Assembly: GCA_021229015.1 (NCBI GenBank) | Contig: CM037783.1 | Location: forward strand, 10,549,324-10,613,323 | Length of the DNA stretch: 64,000 nucleotides | Reading direction: 5' to 3' | Origin: Solen grandis | Taxonomy: Eukaryota; Mollusca; Bivalvia; Adapedonta; Solenidae | In this document: positions 31,130 to 43,800 of the stretch, piece by piece | How the letters are laid out: every line of letters begins with the position of its first letter | Position numbering within the stretch: position 1 is the stretch's first letter | Notes under the pieces: model-generated | Database searches by the model: none | Seen by the model: the letters and a program-made list of their open reading frames with translations, nothing else | What the model was told of the DNA's origin: nothing | Translations under genes and position numbers: made by a program

Positions 31130-33535
31130 GTGATAAATATCCCAACACAGAAAAGAAAGCATTATTACTGGTAAATCCAGCTTTTCCAGATATTTGCAAT
31201 ATTTTTTTGTTTCTGTGGCCATACCATCATAAAGTACATGCATGCAATCTATAGATAATTTTGGATTACAAATCTAGCTTTTTTTTTCATCCACCTTGGT
31301 CTCTGTTCTAAGCTTATCTAACTGACAGTTTTCAAGTGAAGCTTCATGAAAAAAAATAATTATAAAACAAAAATCTGTATGTATATTATGTTGCTAAATA
31401 ACAAAATGCCAGAACTCTGTGATAATACATCCCAACGAAATGTGACGACAATATGCACAACTAGACGTACCAATCATTCCTGTGGAGTTTCATCCAATAC
31501 AAGATAGAGGATTTGATGATAAATTGCAAACAAGACTGCATCTTCAGACAGAGAGATGGAAAATCTGACCCCAATACTGACAATATTCAAGTCGATAAAT
31601 ATCAGCATACAAAATATTCAATGCCATTAAATACATATATACTTTATATCTAATGTAAATAACAAATCTTTGTGTGTTTCTCAACATAAATCATATATAG
31701 AATAATATGTGATTCCAGTCAATCATACACAGAGCATGCAATGTCAAGTGATATTAACAAGCTGTAAATTCCTTATATTTTGCTGACATTAAACTTCTTT
31801 GAATCTCTATCAAACACTGTCACTCTATATTTCTTCCAGAGAACATGAAGTCTACAATATTAACCCTTATTCTTCTACAGACTGATACACATGAATATTC
31901 ATGAGGTAAATGATTAACTATTTTCAATGGGTTAAATCATCCACAAAGTCAATATAAGTAAGTCTGACATGAAAAAATGATTTTACAGTTGGCACTGGTC
32001 AATGATACTGAAAGTAAATAATAAATATTGTATCACATTCAACAATAATAAACGTTCCACTCCAATATTCAACCACAAGAGAGCCATCAGGACAAAACAG
32101 TATAAAACCAGATCAGCCAGAAAGTATCCAAACACTAGTAAAGTTTTCATACTGTTCACTTCTCATTAATGTAAGTGTCTTTAAAAACTGCCACCAAATA
32201 ATAAGGTTAAATGAACAAAAAGTAGTCTCAACTGGTTTTAAAAACAATATACAAACAATAACCATTCATTATTAATATAAAGATTAACCATTAGCATCAT
32301 CAATAATATATAGGCTCCAATTTAACAAACAACTTCAGCAGTAACAAAACTTAAAATCTGTAAGTTGTAAAACATTTTCTATCATTCTAATTTAAATGAG
32401 ATATCAAACAGTTATATTTCTGTATCATATTTTGTAAAGAAATGAAATATTTAAGTATTTCTATTTCATACATATTTATTTCATAATATTTTTTAAAGGA
32501 AACAATAGGAAGGAAATGTGTCCCAGTGTATTTAAGTATTGCTTGACACTAAGCGAGGTTGGTGGAATCCCTTAAGATTTTCTTTAACTACCTGTGGCTT
32601 TTCTTATTGGGAAAACAAGCACTGTAGGTCTAAAATTGGAGAACAATAAGATAATGAATGTGTTTTAGATTAACAATAAACTGATCTAAATATAGATGGT
32701 ATACTGTATATCCATGAAAGTTTCAAATCAACATTTAAATTACGACAATATCACACATTTCATTAAATTTCCATGAATTATTTCTTTCAAGAAAAAAATA
32801 AAACTACATGTATTTCAATGGAATTTGGGAAAAATTGTCAGATTTTGGCTATGGGAAACATCCTGTTAAAGGTAGTAATTCACTAAAAAACAAAATCACT
32901 GTACAAAGCAAAATACACACTAATCAAATCATAAGATTACATACACCAAATATGGCTTTGGAGGTAAAGCAAGGGAAAAAAATATTCATTTTTAATGTTA
33001 TGGGAATATTTCCAGATGAAAGAAAATGAAACAAGAGAACACAACCTCAGATTGTCTTGATATACTGCTGAACTTCATCCTGCAAACACCCAAAGTGTTG
33101 TCTAAGTACATGTATAAGTAATGAAATGTTTTACTGTGCTGCTGAAATTGTGTCACTATAACCAAATCTTGTTATCAAATGTAGCTAGAATACTTGACAA
33201 TATGCAATATGAAGGAAGTATTGACCTGGTCTGATAGGCACAGCCATGATCCCTTGACAATATCAAGTCAACCTAATGTTTGCATGGTTTAATATAACAT
33301 TGTTTTTATTAATAACACATATTGTCTACTAAAGTTGTACAAAAGAAAAAATCACAGTCAAAAAAATCCCATCACAGCCAGCCACGGGCACATAAGAAAG
33401 CGGGTAAACAGAGATGAAATGTATAATGACAGTTTGGAAATATAAAAGTTGACTGCTGTAAACAGACCAGCTGCTAAATACAGGGCTTGCAAGTACAGGT
33501 CCAACTGTGAATGTACAAGTTTCTATAAATAATCT
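31130..33535. other. AT-rich intergenic stretch
   Basis: No exon is seen. A decayed relative of the TTAA MITE family is suggested at 32090-32215 (AAACCAGATCAGCCAG). One 73-codon open frame at 32808-33029 is not supported by composition. Confidence 0.4.
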
Positions 33536-33539
33536 GATA

Positions 33540-35885
33540 ACAAGAGGGCCATGATGGCCCTGGATCGCTCACCTGGTATCATTAGGCTATGTAAAATCAA
33601 GTGACCCCTGGGGCAGAGCCAATTTTGACCCCAGGGTCATGATTTGAACAAACTTGGTAGAGGTCTATTAGCCCATGTTACATACCAAATATATAAACTC
33701 CAGACCTTGTGGTTTTTGAGAAGAAGATTTTTCTAGTTTTTTCTTCCAATATAAGTCTATGTAAAATCAAGTGATCCCTGGAGCGGGGCCAATTTTGACC
33801 CCAGCGTCATGATTTGAACAAACTTGGTAAGAATCAACTAGACAATGCTACACACTAAATATCTAAACTCTATGCTTTGTGGTGTCTGAGAAGAAGATTT
33901 TTCAAGTTTTTTTCCTATTAGCCTATGTTAAATCAAGTGACCCCTGGGGTGGGGCCAATTTTGACCCCAGGGTCATAATTTAAACAATCTTGGTAGAGAG
34001 TCATGCTACATATTAACAAGATTTGAAAATATTCGGTACAGATCTGCTAGATGGTACAACATGCCAAATTTCTAGGCTCCAAGCCAAGCTTTGTTCTCTG
34101 TACATGTGTAAGCATTTGTAAAAATAAAGAGACCCCTGGGGCGGGTCAATTTTGACCCCTGGGCCATGATTTGAAAAAAACTTGATAGAGATGTACTAAA
34201 CAATGCTACACACTAAATATCTTAACTCTTGACCTTGTGGTTTCTGAGAAGAAGATTTTCCTTTCTTCCTCTATATAAGCCTATGTAAAATCAAGTGACA
34301 TGATTTGAACAACTTTGGTAGAGATCCACTAGACAATGGTACAAGCCTTATATCTAAGCTCTAGGCCATGTGGTGTCTGATAAGAAGATTTTTCTAGTTT
34401 TTCCCTATATGAGCCTTTGTAAAATAAAATGACCCCTGGAGCGAGGGCAATTTTGACCCAGAGGTCATTATTTTAACAACTTTTGTAGTAGTTCACAAGA
34501 CAATTCTACATACCAAATATCCAAGCTCTAAGCCTTGCAGTATTTCAGGAGATGATTTTTCTATTTTTCCTATGTAAAATCAAGTGACCCCTAGGACAGG
34601 GCCAATTTTCACCGAAGTGCCATGATTTGAACAACTTAAGTAGAGATCCACCAGACAATACTACATACCCAATATCTTAACACCAGGCCATGTGGTTTCT
34701 GATGAGAAGACTTTTCTAGGTTTTCCCTATATAAGCCTATGTAAAATAAAGTGACCCCTGGGGCAGGGCAAATTTTGACCCTAGGGCCATGATTTGAACA
34801 ATTTTTGTAAAGGTTTATAAGACAATTCTACACGCTGTAGGCCTTACAGTTTTGCAGGAGAAGATTTTCTAAGATTGCATTTTAAAATCTATTTTTAGCT
34901 CCTGTGACCTACTTTTTCAACCAATCATAATAATTTGTACAATTTTGTTAGAGGACATCATAAGGATGATTCCTGTGAAATTTTGTCAAAATCCCTTCAG
35001 CGGATTAGGAGGAGATGTTGTTTAATGGAAAAAAATGACGCAAGACGCACACACGCACGGACAGATGGACGGACAACAGATGCCGGACAAAAGGCAATCA
35101 TTGTGCTCAGGTGAGCTAATTATCTAAGCTCTAGGCCTTATGGATTCATAAAAGAAGATTTTTAAGATTTTCCTATATAACTCTATGTAAAACAAGTAAC
35201 CCCTAGTGCGGGGTCATTTATCACCATAGGGCTATGATTTGAACAATCTTGGTAATGAACCATTAGATGATGCTACATACCAAATATCTTAGCTCTAGGC
35301 CTTATGGTTCATAAGAAGATTTTTAAGTTTTCCTATATAATCTATGTAAAAAAGTACCCCGGCGGGCATTTAACCCCAGGGTCATAATTTGAACAACTTT
35401 TGTAGAGATTCACTAGACAATGCTACACGCCAAATATCTTAGCTCTAGGCCTTATTGTTTCATAGAAGAAGATTTTTAAAGTTTTTCACTATATAAACCT
35501 ATGAAAAATAAAAACCCCTGGGGCGGGGCCAATTTTGACCCCAGGGTCTGATCTGAACAACTTTTGTAGAGTCCATAAGAAATTCTACATTTAAACTAGG
35601 CCTTCAGTTTTGCAGGAGAAGATTTTCTAAGATTGCATTTTAAAAATCTATTTTTAGCTCCTGTGACCTACTTATTCACCCAATCAAAATAATTTGAACA
35701 ACTTTGATAGAGGTCATGATAAGGATGATTCCTGTGAAGTTTGGTCAAAATCCATCCAGTGGTTTAGGAGGAGAAGTTGTTTAAAGGAAAAGTTGACGCA
35801 AGACGGACGGACGACGGACGCCGGATGCCGGACAAAAGGCGATCACAAAAGCTCACCATGAGCACGTTGTGCTCAGGTGAGCTAA
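33540..35885 (+). mobile_element. Composite hairpin-ended element with about ten internal tandem units
   Basis: The left end AACAAGAGGGCCATGATGG folds on itself and is followed by ATCGCTCACCTG. Internal units of about 150-190 bp share CCAATTTTGACCCCAGGG and AGAAGAAGATTTTTC. A right end (ATTGTGCTCAGGTGAGCTAA) occurs at 35100-35119 and again at 35866-35886, each preceded by CGGACGGACG-type tracts, so this is two elements joined or a partial internal duplication. The unit series at 35150-35600 is eroded by many single-base losses. Confidence 0.75.
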
Positions 35886-36039
35886 TAAAAAGTAAGACAA
35901 AAAGAGTAATGTAGTAAAAATAAGACTTAAGATGAAAGTAATATATTTAAATGATTTAATAGTACATATTCAAGGTCTTTACTAGGATTCTAAAAAATAG
36001 TGTCCTTGACATAGACTTTCCAAAAAGTTGGGGTCATTT

Positions 36040-36180
36040 CAATATTCATAGAAAAGTTGAGTCTTGGGGCCCTCTCAAATATTCATAGAAAACTTGAGTC
36101 CTTGGGGTCCTCTCAAATATTCATAGAAAACTTGAGTCCTTGGGGTCCTCTCAAATATTCATAGAAAACTTGAGTCATTT
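36040..36180. repeat. Minisatellite, 38-bp unit, about 3.5 copies
   Basis: Unit core TCAAATATTCATAGAAAAC then TTGAGTCCTTGGGGTC. The first unit is diverged and the last is partial. Confidence 0.85.
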
Positions 36181-36282
36181 TCTCAAAGTAGGAGTAATAC
36201 TGAGAGCCCTGGTATTATTCATTTGTAATCAGTTGATGATTAGAATTCTCTGGCAGTCTTGTACCTATTGCACGGACTAACA

Positions 36283-36600
36283 AGTGGGCCAAGACGACCC
36301 TGATTCACTCACCTGAGAAATATTTCCTTCTTTGCCTTCTATAATATAGTCATACTGAATACATAATCCATGCAGAAGTACAACAATGTAATTGTAATTC
36401 CACACAAAAACTGTTGTCCAAATTTTGACGGTCATAGCTTTAAAGTCAAGTGACCCCTGAGGCGGGACCAGCTTGACCCCAGGGCCATGATTTGAAAACT
36501 ACATTCAGGTCCACTAGGCCATGATAGATAACAAATATCTTAACTCTAGGCATTGTGGTTTCTAATTAGATCTTGTAAGGTTTTTCCTACAGAAATCGTC
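36283..36600 (+). repeat. Left part of a hairpin-ended element
   Basis: ACTCACCTGAGAAATATTTC follows a decayed GTGGGCCAAGACGACCC hairpin. One internal unit (GACCCCTGAGGCGGGACCAG) remains and no right end is seen. Confidence 0.55.
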
Positions 36601-39150
36601 GGACACAGGCCCATCCTAATATAAAATAAATGTATTCAAAATCAAAAGAATTCTCAGAAGTGATTTGATGTCAATGATATAGAATATAAAATAAAGATAT
36701 AAGTTCAACACAATAATTCCGTTAAACTTTCTAAAATTTATGTAATGAAAGCTGAAAAGCATTAAAATGTATTTTACAAAATACATATATAAAAAATATA
36801 TAATTATGTACATTATGATTGGAGTTACAAATAGGTTTTGCCTATAAACGTTATCTGCAAACCATTCTTTTTATCCCTTACCCTGTATAGTTAGAAAGCA
36901 GCTAAAAAATAATTAATACACACAAATATGACAGTAATAAGGAATAAATAGAAAGACGGGTAAATATATATATATCACAAAAACACAATAAAAACATCAC
37001 ATATCTTAAATATGTAGATTTTCCAGTGGGAAATATTCAATTAATTAAATTCACTCTATGCCATTGTCTCTACAAAACTTGCCCTTATCAAGGTTAAAAC
37101 ATTTATTCAACTGCTTCTACATTACAAATATCTCTACAGACGCCAAATTGTTATTGTTATCATGTTTTTTCTTGAACTCCAGCACAGTGGACTGGCTCTA
37201 CATCAATTACTGCCACACTGAGTTACAATGTGACCTTAGTGTGTACCGAAAGTCATGCAATTGATTACCTGTGATTTAACTGAAACTCAGCTATTTGTCA
37301 ACTTACTGTGGCAGAGATCTGTGCAAGATCTCCTGCACTGGAGGTTGGTTCTTTCCTTGCGGCAAATTTTTCCCGAAATAATGATATAGAGTCACATAAA
37401 TTGTTTTAATATCATATATCTTAATTAATAAACTTTTTCTATGAGAACAAAAAGGAAGTTTTTTTAAAGTTTTTTTTTAAGAATAAGTAAGGAATACCAC
37501 AGCATAGTGAAATCTCTTTATATAAATTACAAAAAAATATTAATGTACCAGTATCAAATATTATTATCATTTAAACTTTTTGATGCAAATAACAGTGATA
37601 AAAAATTTTTTATCTGAATGATATACAGAAAAATTCAAATCACAGACATGTGTACTGCCAAACAATAATGTCCAAAACTTGTCCAAAGTCATTTAAATTC
37701 AATAAACAAAAAATATCCCGAAGAGACTGTGATCAACTTTTTTGAAAAAATATTCAAATAGTGCCATTCTAGAGAGGCAGATCGACCATTTAACATCTAT
37801 GGTCCCTACGGCTGGTGATAAAACCTAGTCTCGTGTGTCTGTGGTCGGGTTGCTTTTGTCATACTCTTCAATAATAATGAGAGAGGTCATCCCAATGTTA
37901 ACAACATTAAACGATCAATTTTCTGTGGTACTATTAGAGCTGCAACCATATTTTGCTTGAAAATCAAAAGCATTGCCTATCATGGTCTGGGGTCGAATCT
38001 ATGTAAGGGGAGATAAGAGTAAACACCTCTAGAAATGCAGCGTACTCGATTGTGACATCCCTTGGTACCATAGTTGATATTGTAACTCTATACAGCCTTT
38101 ATTCCTCCAGATTGAAGAGTGTAACTTGAGTAACCAGACCATAGATGAACTAGGCTGAGTTTTACCATTAACATCAAAATATTTAGATTTGAATAACCAC
38201 AGAGATCCATTCATATAATATTGTATGGGTACAAACCTAGGTACTGTATTATATTGGACTATGTTAGATCTACATTACAACAATTACCAACAAGAAAGTC
38301 AGTAGAACTAACAGATGCTCCCCGAAGAACGTCATTGTTACAAATAAGGCCTTGGTCAATGGGTGGGAGGATATGTTAAGGACCGGAATGGGATCAGCAC
38401 ATGCTTATCATGTATAGAATCCAGGTAATGTCCTCAAATTCCAAAAAAGGGAAAAATCAAATACAAAATACAATTTATTTACCTTTATATTATAGCAATG
38501 ACTGAAGATTGATACCCATCCAAATAATTTGATGATCACTGAAATATGGCGTTGACAAATGGACCAATGGCTTAAGATCTCCAGATATGAAAACTTGATC
38601 AAGAGTAAAAAAAAGCTCTTAACTCTCTAAACAGTAAACCATATTATATATTCTTGTTCCTTTTGATGAGACAGAAGATAAAATGGTAAATACTTTGGTG
38701 TGCCCCAAGATCACACAGGGGTCAGGCCCCACCCCCAAAATTTTACTTAGGACCTTTCAGCTCAAAGCTGTTGAAATCCCCATTCCTAAATCATATCTAT
38801 TCTCCTCATCAGATGAGATGTTTTACCAACTCTAATTTGGAGACTTAGTAACAGTTTACTATTTAATATGATAATACGTGTTACTCATCAGATCTTTCAT
38901 TGATTTTTTTAAAGTTTTTATACTACTGAAAATTAAGTCATACATTTCAATGTGTGCTCATATCAAAGAGGTTAACCAACACTCTTGACATATGACTGGA
39001 TATTTGAAATAGTGTATAATGGCCTAAACAACAATTAGCTGACATGATTATGATTGACATTACTAGCATATTGAATTTTGTGGGGTTTTGTTTAAATGAT
39101 ATCTCCTATTAAATTAGCCAAATGACATGAATATCAGTCAACAACATGGT
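36600..39150. other. AT-rich intergenic stretch
   Basis: No exon or repeat family is recognised. Several small open frames have low-complexity or stop-poor composition only. Confidence 0.4.
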
Positions 39151-39154
39151 AGTA

Positions 39155-39862
39155 GGGGCCATAACTCCCTTAAAAATTGAGGAACCAGGTCACGTCGACG
39201 ATATGCGTATCTACTCTTGGTAATAAAGCTTCCCATAAAGTTTCATTGAATTCAAGCCATTAGTTCCTGAGAAATAGCCCGGACAAGAATCATGCAACAT
39301 GAACTATAGGCCTAAAAATCAAGGGGCCATAACTCTGTGAAAAATTGAGGAACCAGGTCACGCCGATGATATGCGTATCTACTCTTGGTGATAAAGCTTC
39401 CCATAAAGTTTTGTTGAATTCAAGCCATTAGTTCCTGAGAAATAGCCCAGACAAGAATCATGCAATATATACTATAGGCCGAAAAGTCAAGGGGCCTTAA
39501 CTCCTTGAAAAATTTAGGAATCAGGTCATGCTGACGATATGCGCATCTCCTCTTGGTAATAAAGCTTCCCATAAAGTTTCGTTGAATTCAAGCCATTAGT
39601 TCCTGAGAAATAGCCCGGACAAGAATCATGCAATATGTACTATAGGCCGAAAAGTCAAGGGGCCTTAACTCTTTGAAAAATTTAGGAACCGGGTCATGCT
39701 GAGGATATGCGCATCTCCTCTTGGTAATAAAGCTTCCCAAAAAGTTTCGTTGAATTCAAGCCGTTAGTTCCTGAGAAATAGTCCGGACAAGGAAAGTGTG
39801 ACGGACGAACGGACAGACGGACGAAGCGGCGACTTTATGCGTCACCTTCGGTGAGCATAAAA
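39155..39862. repeat. Tandem-unit array, four units of about 168 bp
   Basis: Units begin at GGGGCCATAACTC or GGGGCCTTAACTC near 39158, 39323, 39491 and 39659, and share AATAAAGCTTCCCATAAAG and TTAGTTCCTGAGAAATAG. The array ends in GGACGAACGGACAGACGG and TCACCTTCGGTGAGCATAA, a short hairpin, downstream of the LIPE gene. Confidence 0.85.
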
Positions 39863-40129
39863 ATAATGTTGTACTGGCATTTCAATTGTAGAAATATTGG
39901 GGAAACAAGATTTTATGCCTGGAAAAGCTTTTAACAATTCTCAGGGGCCAAATATGAAATTCAGATCTTTGGCAAATGAACGCTATTAGTGAACCACAGC
40001 ACCTGGCACATTTTCCTTATAATGGGGACCATAGCATCAGATACACATTGTAAGAAGCCATTATCTTTATAAATAGTCATGATTATTCTAGCAAAAGATC
40101 TGTACTGTAAATAGCTTTAAGGACAAAAA

Positions 40130-40545
40130 AAAAGAAAAAATAGTTCCATTTCTGTCTCCAGAAAAAAAAAGGGTACGTAGGTAGGGATTTTTTTTATGCC
40201 CCCAAAGCTGGCATAATAAAATCAATCCGTGCGTGTGTGTCTGTCTGTGTGTCAGTCCAACCAAGTATTTTCATTTCCATACACTAACTGTCTTGCATGC
40301 ATGCATTTTGATATTATTTGGATTCAATGATCTCCTCAAGAAGTCGGAGTGTCGCGCGAAAGATCCAGGTTTGTAACTCAAAGGTCAAGATCACAATCAC
40401 ATATCAAAGGTCATAAAATGGGGTATTTTTCAGTGTCTGGACATTAACTCTGTCCTGAATGAATGTTTATATAACTTTGTTAAAAGTCGTTAAAACAGAG
40501 GGTCGGTTGGGAGACCAGAAATGGAACCTTTTTCTTCTTTTTTTT
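40130..40545. mobile_element. TTTCTGGTCTC MITE, copy 3, with nested insertion
   Basis: Left part TAGTTCCATTTCTGTCTCC and right part GGGAGACCAGAAATGGAA are the MITE ends. Between them about 250 bp (40197-40460) starting TGCCCCCAAAGCTGGCATAA belong to another, GTGTGTCTGTCTG-containing repeat. Confidence 0.65.
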
Positions 40546-40633
40546 TGCCTAACCGTTATGAATAGTCATGATTAGTCTTATTTCAAATTTTGAACAAAGA
40601 ACATATAAGACAGCAGATCAACCTCACAACCCC

Positions 40634-40855
40634 TCACATCTTCTTATCCTCAGCATGTGCCTCCAACTTTAGCACCTCCTGAATCTTTTTCAGGCAGTAA
40701 TTTGATGCTCTCTTCGATTCTGGACTGGCATCTGAGAAACTCAAGAAACCATGTGGAAGATCGTCAAAAACATGAAGGGATACGTTCTTCCCACGAGATG
40801 ACATTTTCTTGGCAAACATTATAGAGTCATCCAGCAGAGGGTCAAAATGGCAGGC
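40634..40855 (-). CDS. LIPE: LIPE exon 11 and stop
   Basis: 222 bp from CTTTCAG to TGA. It codes [18 protein letters not shown] and [10 protein letters not shown], supplying the catalytic Asp and His, and ends AEDKKM. Confidence 0.93.
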   Translation of the reverse strand, partial: ACHFDPLLDDSIMFAKKMSSRGKNVSLHVFDDLPHGFLSFSDASPESKRASNYCLKKIQEVLKLEAHAEDKKM

Positions 40856-43800
40856 CTGAAAGGATGAAATAATAAATATGTTTTATTTCTATTTCCTTGG
40901 TAAACAGAATTCAGAGATTTTATTTTGAATTGTGTATATAATTTTTAAGGAAAGTAAATGTCTTCAGCTAAATGCTTGCTTTGTTTTTTGTTGTTTTATT
41001 TTCTACCTTTATTAAGAAATATAGAAACTTACTATAATTATTTCTAACTTCTTAAAGGTAACCAGAGTATTATAAGAGAAGAGGCAGTCTGTTATCAAGA
41101 TAGTCACTTTCCCTGATACTTAACTAGGACAGTTCCACAGACTGATCACTTGCAAGCAACTGACACATTTGCAATAACAGAATACATGTACCAATATATG
41201 AAGTACCAACAAAATCAGAATCCAAAGACTGAAAATGTATAACCAATTGATTTGTTTACAGTACTGTTTCTACTAAAATATTGCTGATGCAGACTTGTTT
41301 AACATGTAAAAGAAATCCTGGTATTAATAGCAAATTTTGTGAAAACTGCATAAAGTCATAAAAAATTTCAGACGTAGATGCCTATAAATGGCACCTGATA
41401 AAAAAGGGTAAAAAAGTCTGGGCAAACAGTGTTCAACCAGATATCTACCTGTAAGTAGTTCATGTTTTGAATGAGTTAGCTATGAACTCATCAATCTAAC
41501 AACCATGACCAGACAATTTAACTCTAATTGAGAATCTTAGTTCTAACAAGGTGTCAAGGAAGAAGTCACTTAGACTTTACAGTGCCAAGGGAGATAACCT
41601 ACCACTAAATGTACATCTGGAAGTGCCATCAGCAGATCATCAGGAGCCAAGATGGGAGACATGTAGAAGTTCTTCACAATCGGAAGGTGACGGAATAACT
41701 GGATTGGACTCTGAGCAATCTTTCGATGGGCTGAATACATCTTGGGTGCAAATGACCTTGACCCGTGAGGTAGTTTGGGGGACAATGGAGTCTCTGGTGA
41801 TGGAGATTTGGACATAGCACCTGGATGGGAAGTGGACGCTGGCAGGCCCAGTGAGAGACGACTGCGGGCTGTTAATGAGGACATTGGTAAATCTTTGGTG
41901 GACGAATCAGACGGACACTCAGCATTAACAGGGATTTCCTTATTGGAGCTTGAATCCTCAATATCTATAGCAGCATCTACTAGCATAGCTTCAGTTTCTG
42001 ACATGGTTTTAGTGGCCGTGTTGGTATCACTAGAAACAACATCATTACCACTGTCAGCTTCACTATCTCCCTGTATTCCACTATCACTTGCGTCAGACAC
42101 TGAGTTCTGCTTTGAAAAATCTTTCTCACTGACATCAATCTGTTTATTTTTCTTACTTGGAATATCTAGCTGATGTAGTTCTTTCTTGCTTTCATTAAGT
42201 CCCTCTGACATGTCTAATACTTCAGCTAAATGTTCAGCAAATTCAGGTTCAGTATCGACCATGTCTGGAAGTGAATGGCAAGAACCACTCATGTCAGCCA
42301 TTTGAGACAGGGATGAAGGGGTCATAGAAGAAGCTTCATCTACTAACTCTTGACAAACAGCATACATTCCATACTGATCACCACCTGCCTCTTTCCCTAC
42401 ACCGGTTTCTTCTATTTCTATGTTTACATTAGAATCAATCTGTTTCAGGATATCTTCAATGGTTCCAAATTGTTGTTCACTACTTTCTTCAATCTTTTTT
42501 TCAACATCTGTTATATTTTCATCTACATGGTCAATATTCTTGCTACAGTCTTCATCTGTTCCATCTTCACCTACAGCAATTTTTTTCCCATCATTTCTCA
42601 TATCACTTTCACTTTGTCCTGTCAATGGTTCACTTATCTTATCTAAATTTTCTAAAACTTCACACCCATTTTCCTCTATATCTAAATCCTCAATTTGTTT
42701 CACATCAGATCTATTTATACTTTCAGAATCACTCGCTTTGACATCATTAATTTCTTGATTGTAACAGACTTTTCCTCTTGCATTGCTCAATTTCTCTACT
42801 TTTCCATCATTACAATGAGAGTTTAAAACTTCTTTCATCTCACAATCAATTAACTCATCAACATCATCATCTATACTATTGCAATGACCTGATTCTTCCT
42901 TGTCCTTTAAGGAATTCTTGCTTGCACTAATATCTGAGTCTGAACACTTATTTTGTTCTTTCTGATTGGCTGATTCACCAGGACAGTTGTACTGCTTGAT
43001 TTGATCAGTTATCATTTCACCAATAGATTTTTCTTCAGCATCTGGACTGTCTATCACTTCCCATGAATCAGAATTATCATATTACAGAATATAGGTTTTG
43101 TCAAGGCACTTGAAAACTCATCAGCAATCCCTGCATATGCTGGAAATGAATATAAGTATATGAAATATGTTGTATTAGACCTACAAATATTACATAAACT
43201 CTGAGGCAGAAAAAAATTGAACTATCACTGAAGGGGATTGGTACCAAACGAAACCCTCCACACAACGCCCATGGGATTATTAGTTAGCATTTGCTCATTA
43301 TCGATTATTTGAAAAAACACACAACTATTTGCAGCCCCACTAGGGTAGTGGGCATATTTGGACCAATAGAAACTTTCGTACTTGCAGCACTTAGACAAAC
43401 CTTTACAGACTTACAGATTTCAGATCTCCAACTGAAGAGCAACAGCATTTTGATTGGTCGATGTACCCCTTACAAATATCCTTATCATGATAAAGTGCTA
43501 GCCAAGTATCCCACGGCTGACAAATGTAATAGGCAGCTGAGAGTATCTGACACTGATTAATACCCTGAAATACCGTTTTGACACAGCAGATGGGCTATGG
43601 TTCCTTGACACAATTATCTGCTGATTGGTCTTGATTGGTCTTATCATGATAAATCCTATTTCATGTAATGTGAGTCTGGGACATGATGTGACTCACATGA
43701 TTCCTGTATAACCCCCACTTTACTATGTGAAGTATAATAAAGTTAAGCAAAAAAAAAAATAGTTCCATTTCTGGTCTCCAGCAAATAAAAAAGAGGGTTG

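Noticed and set aside
41551..42758. Several + strand open frames opposite LIPE exon 10
   Set aside because: They are antisense shadows of the Ser/Asp/Glu-rich coding sequence.
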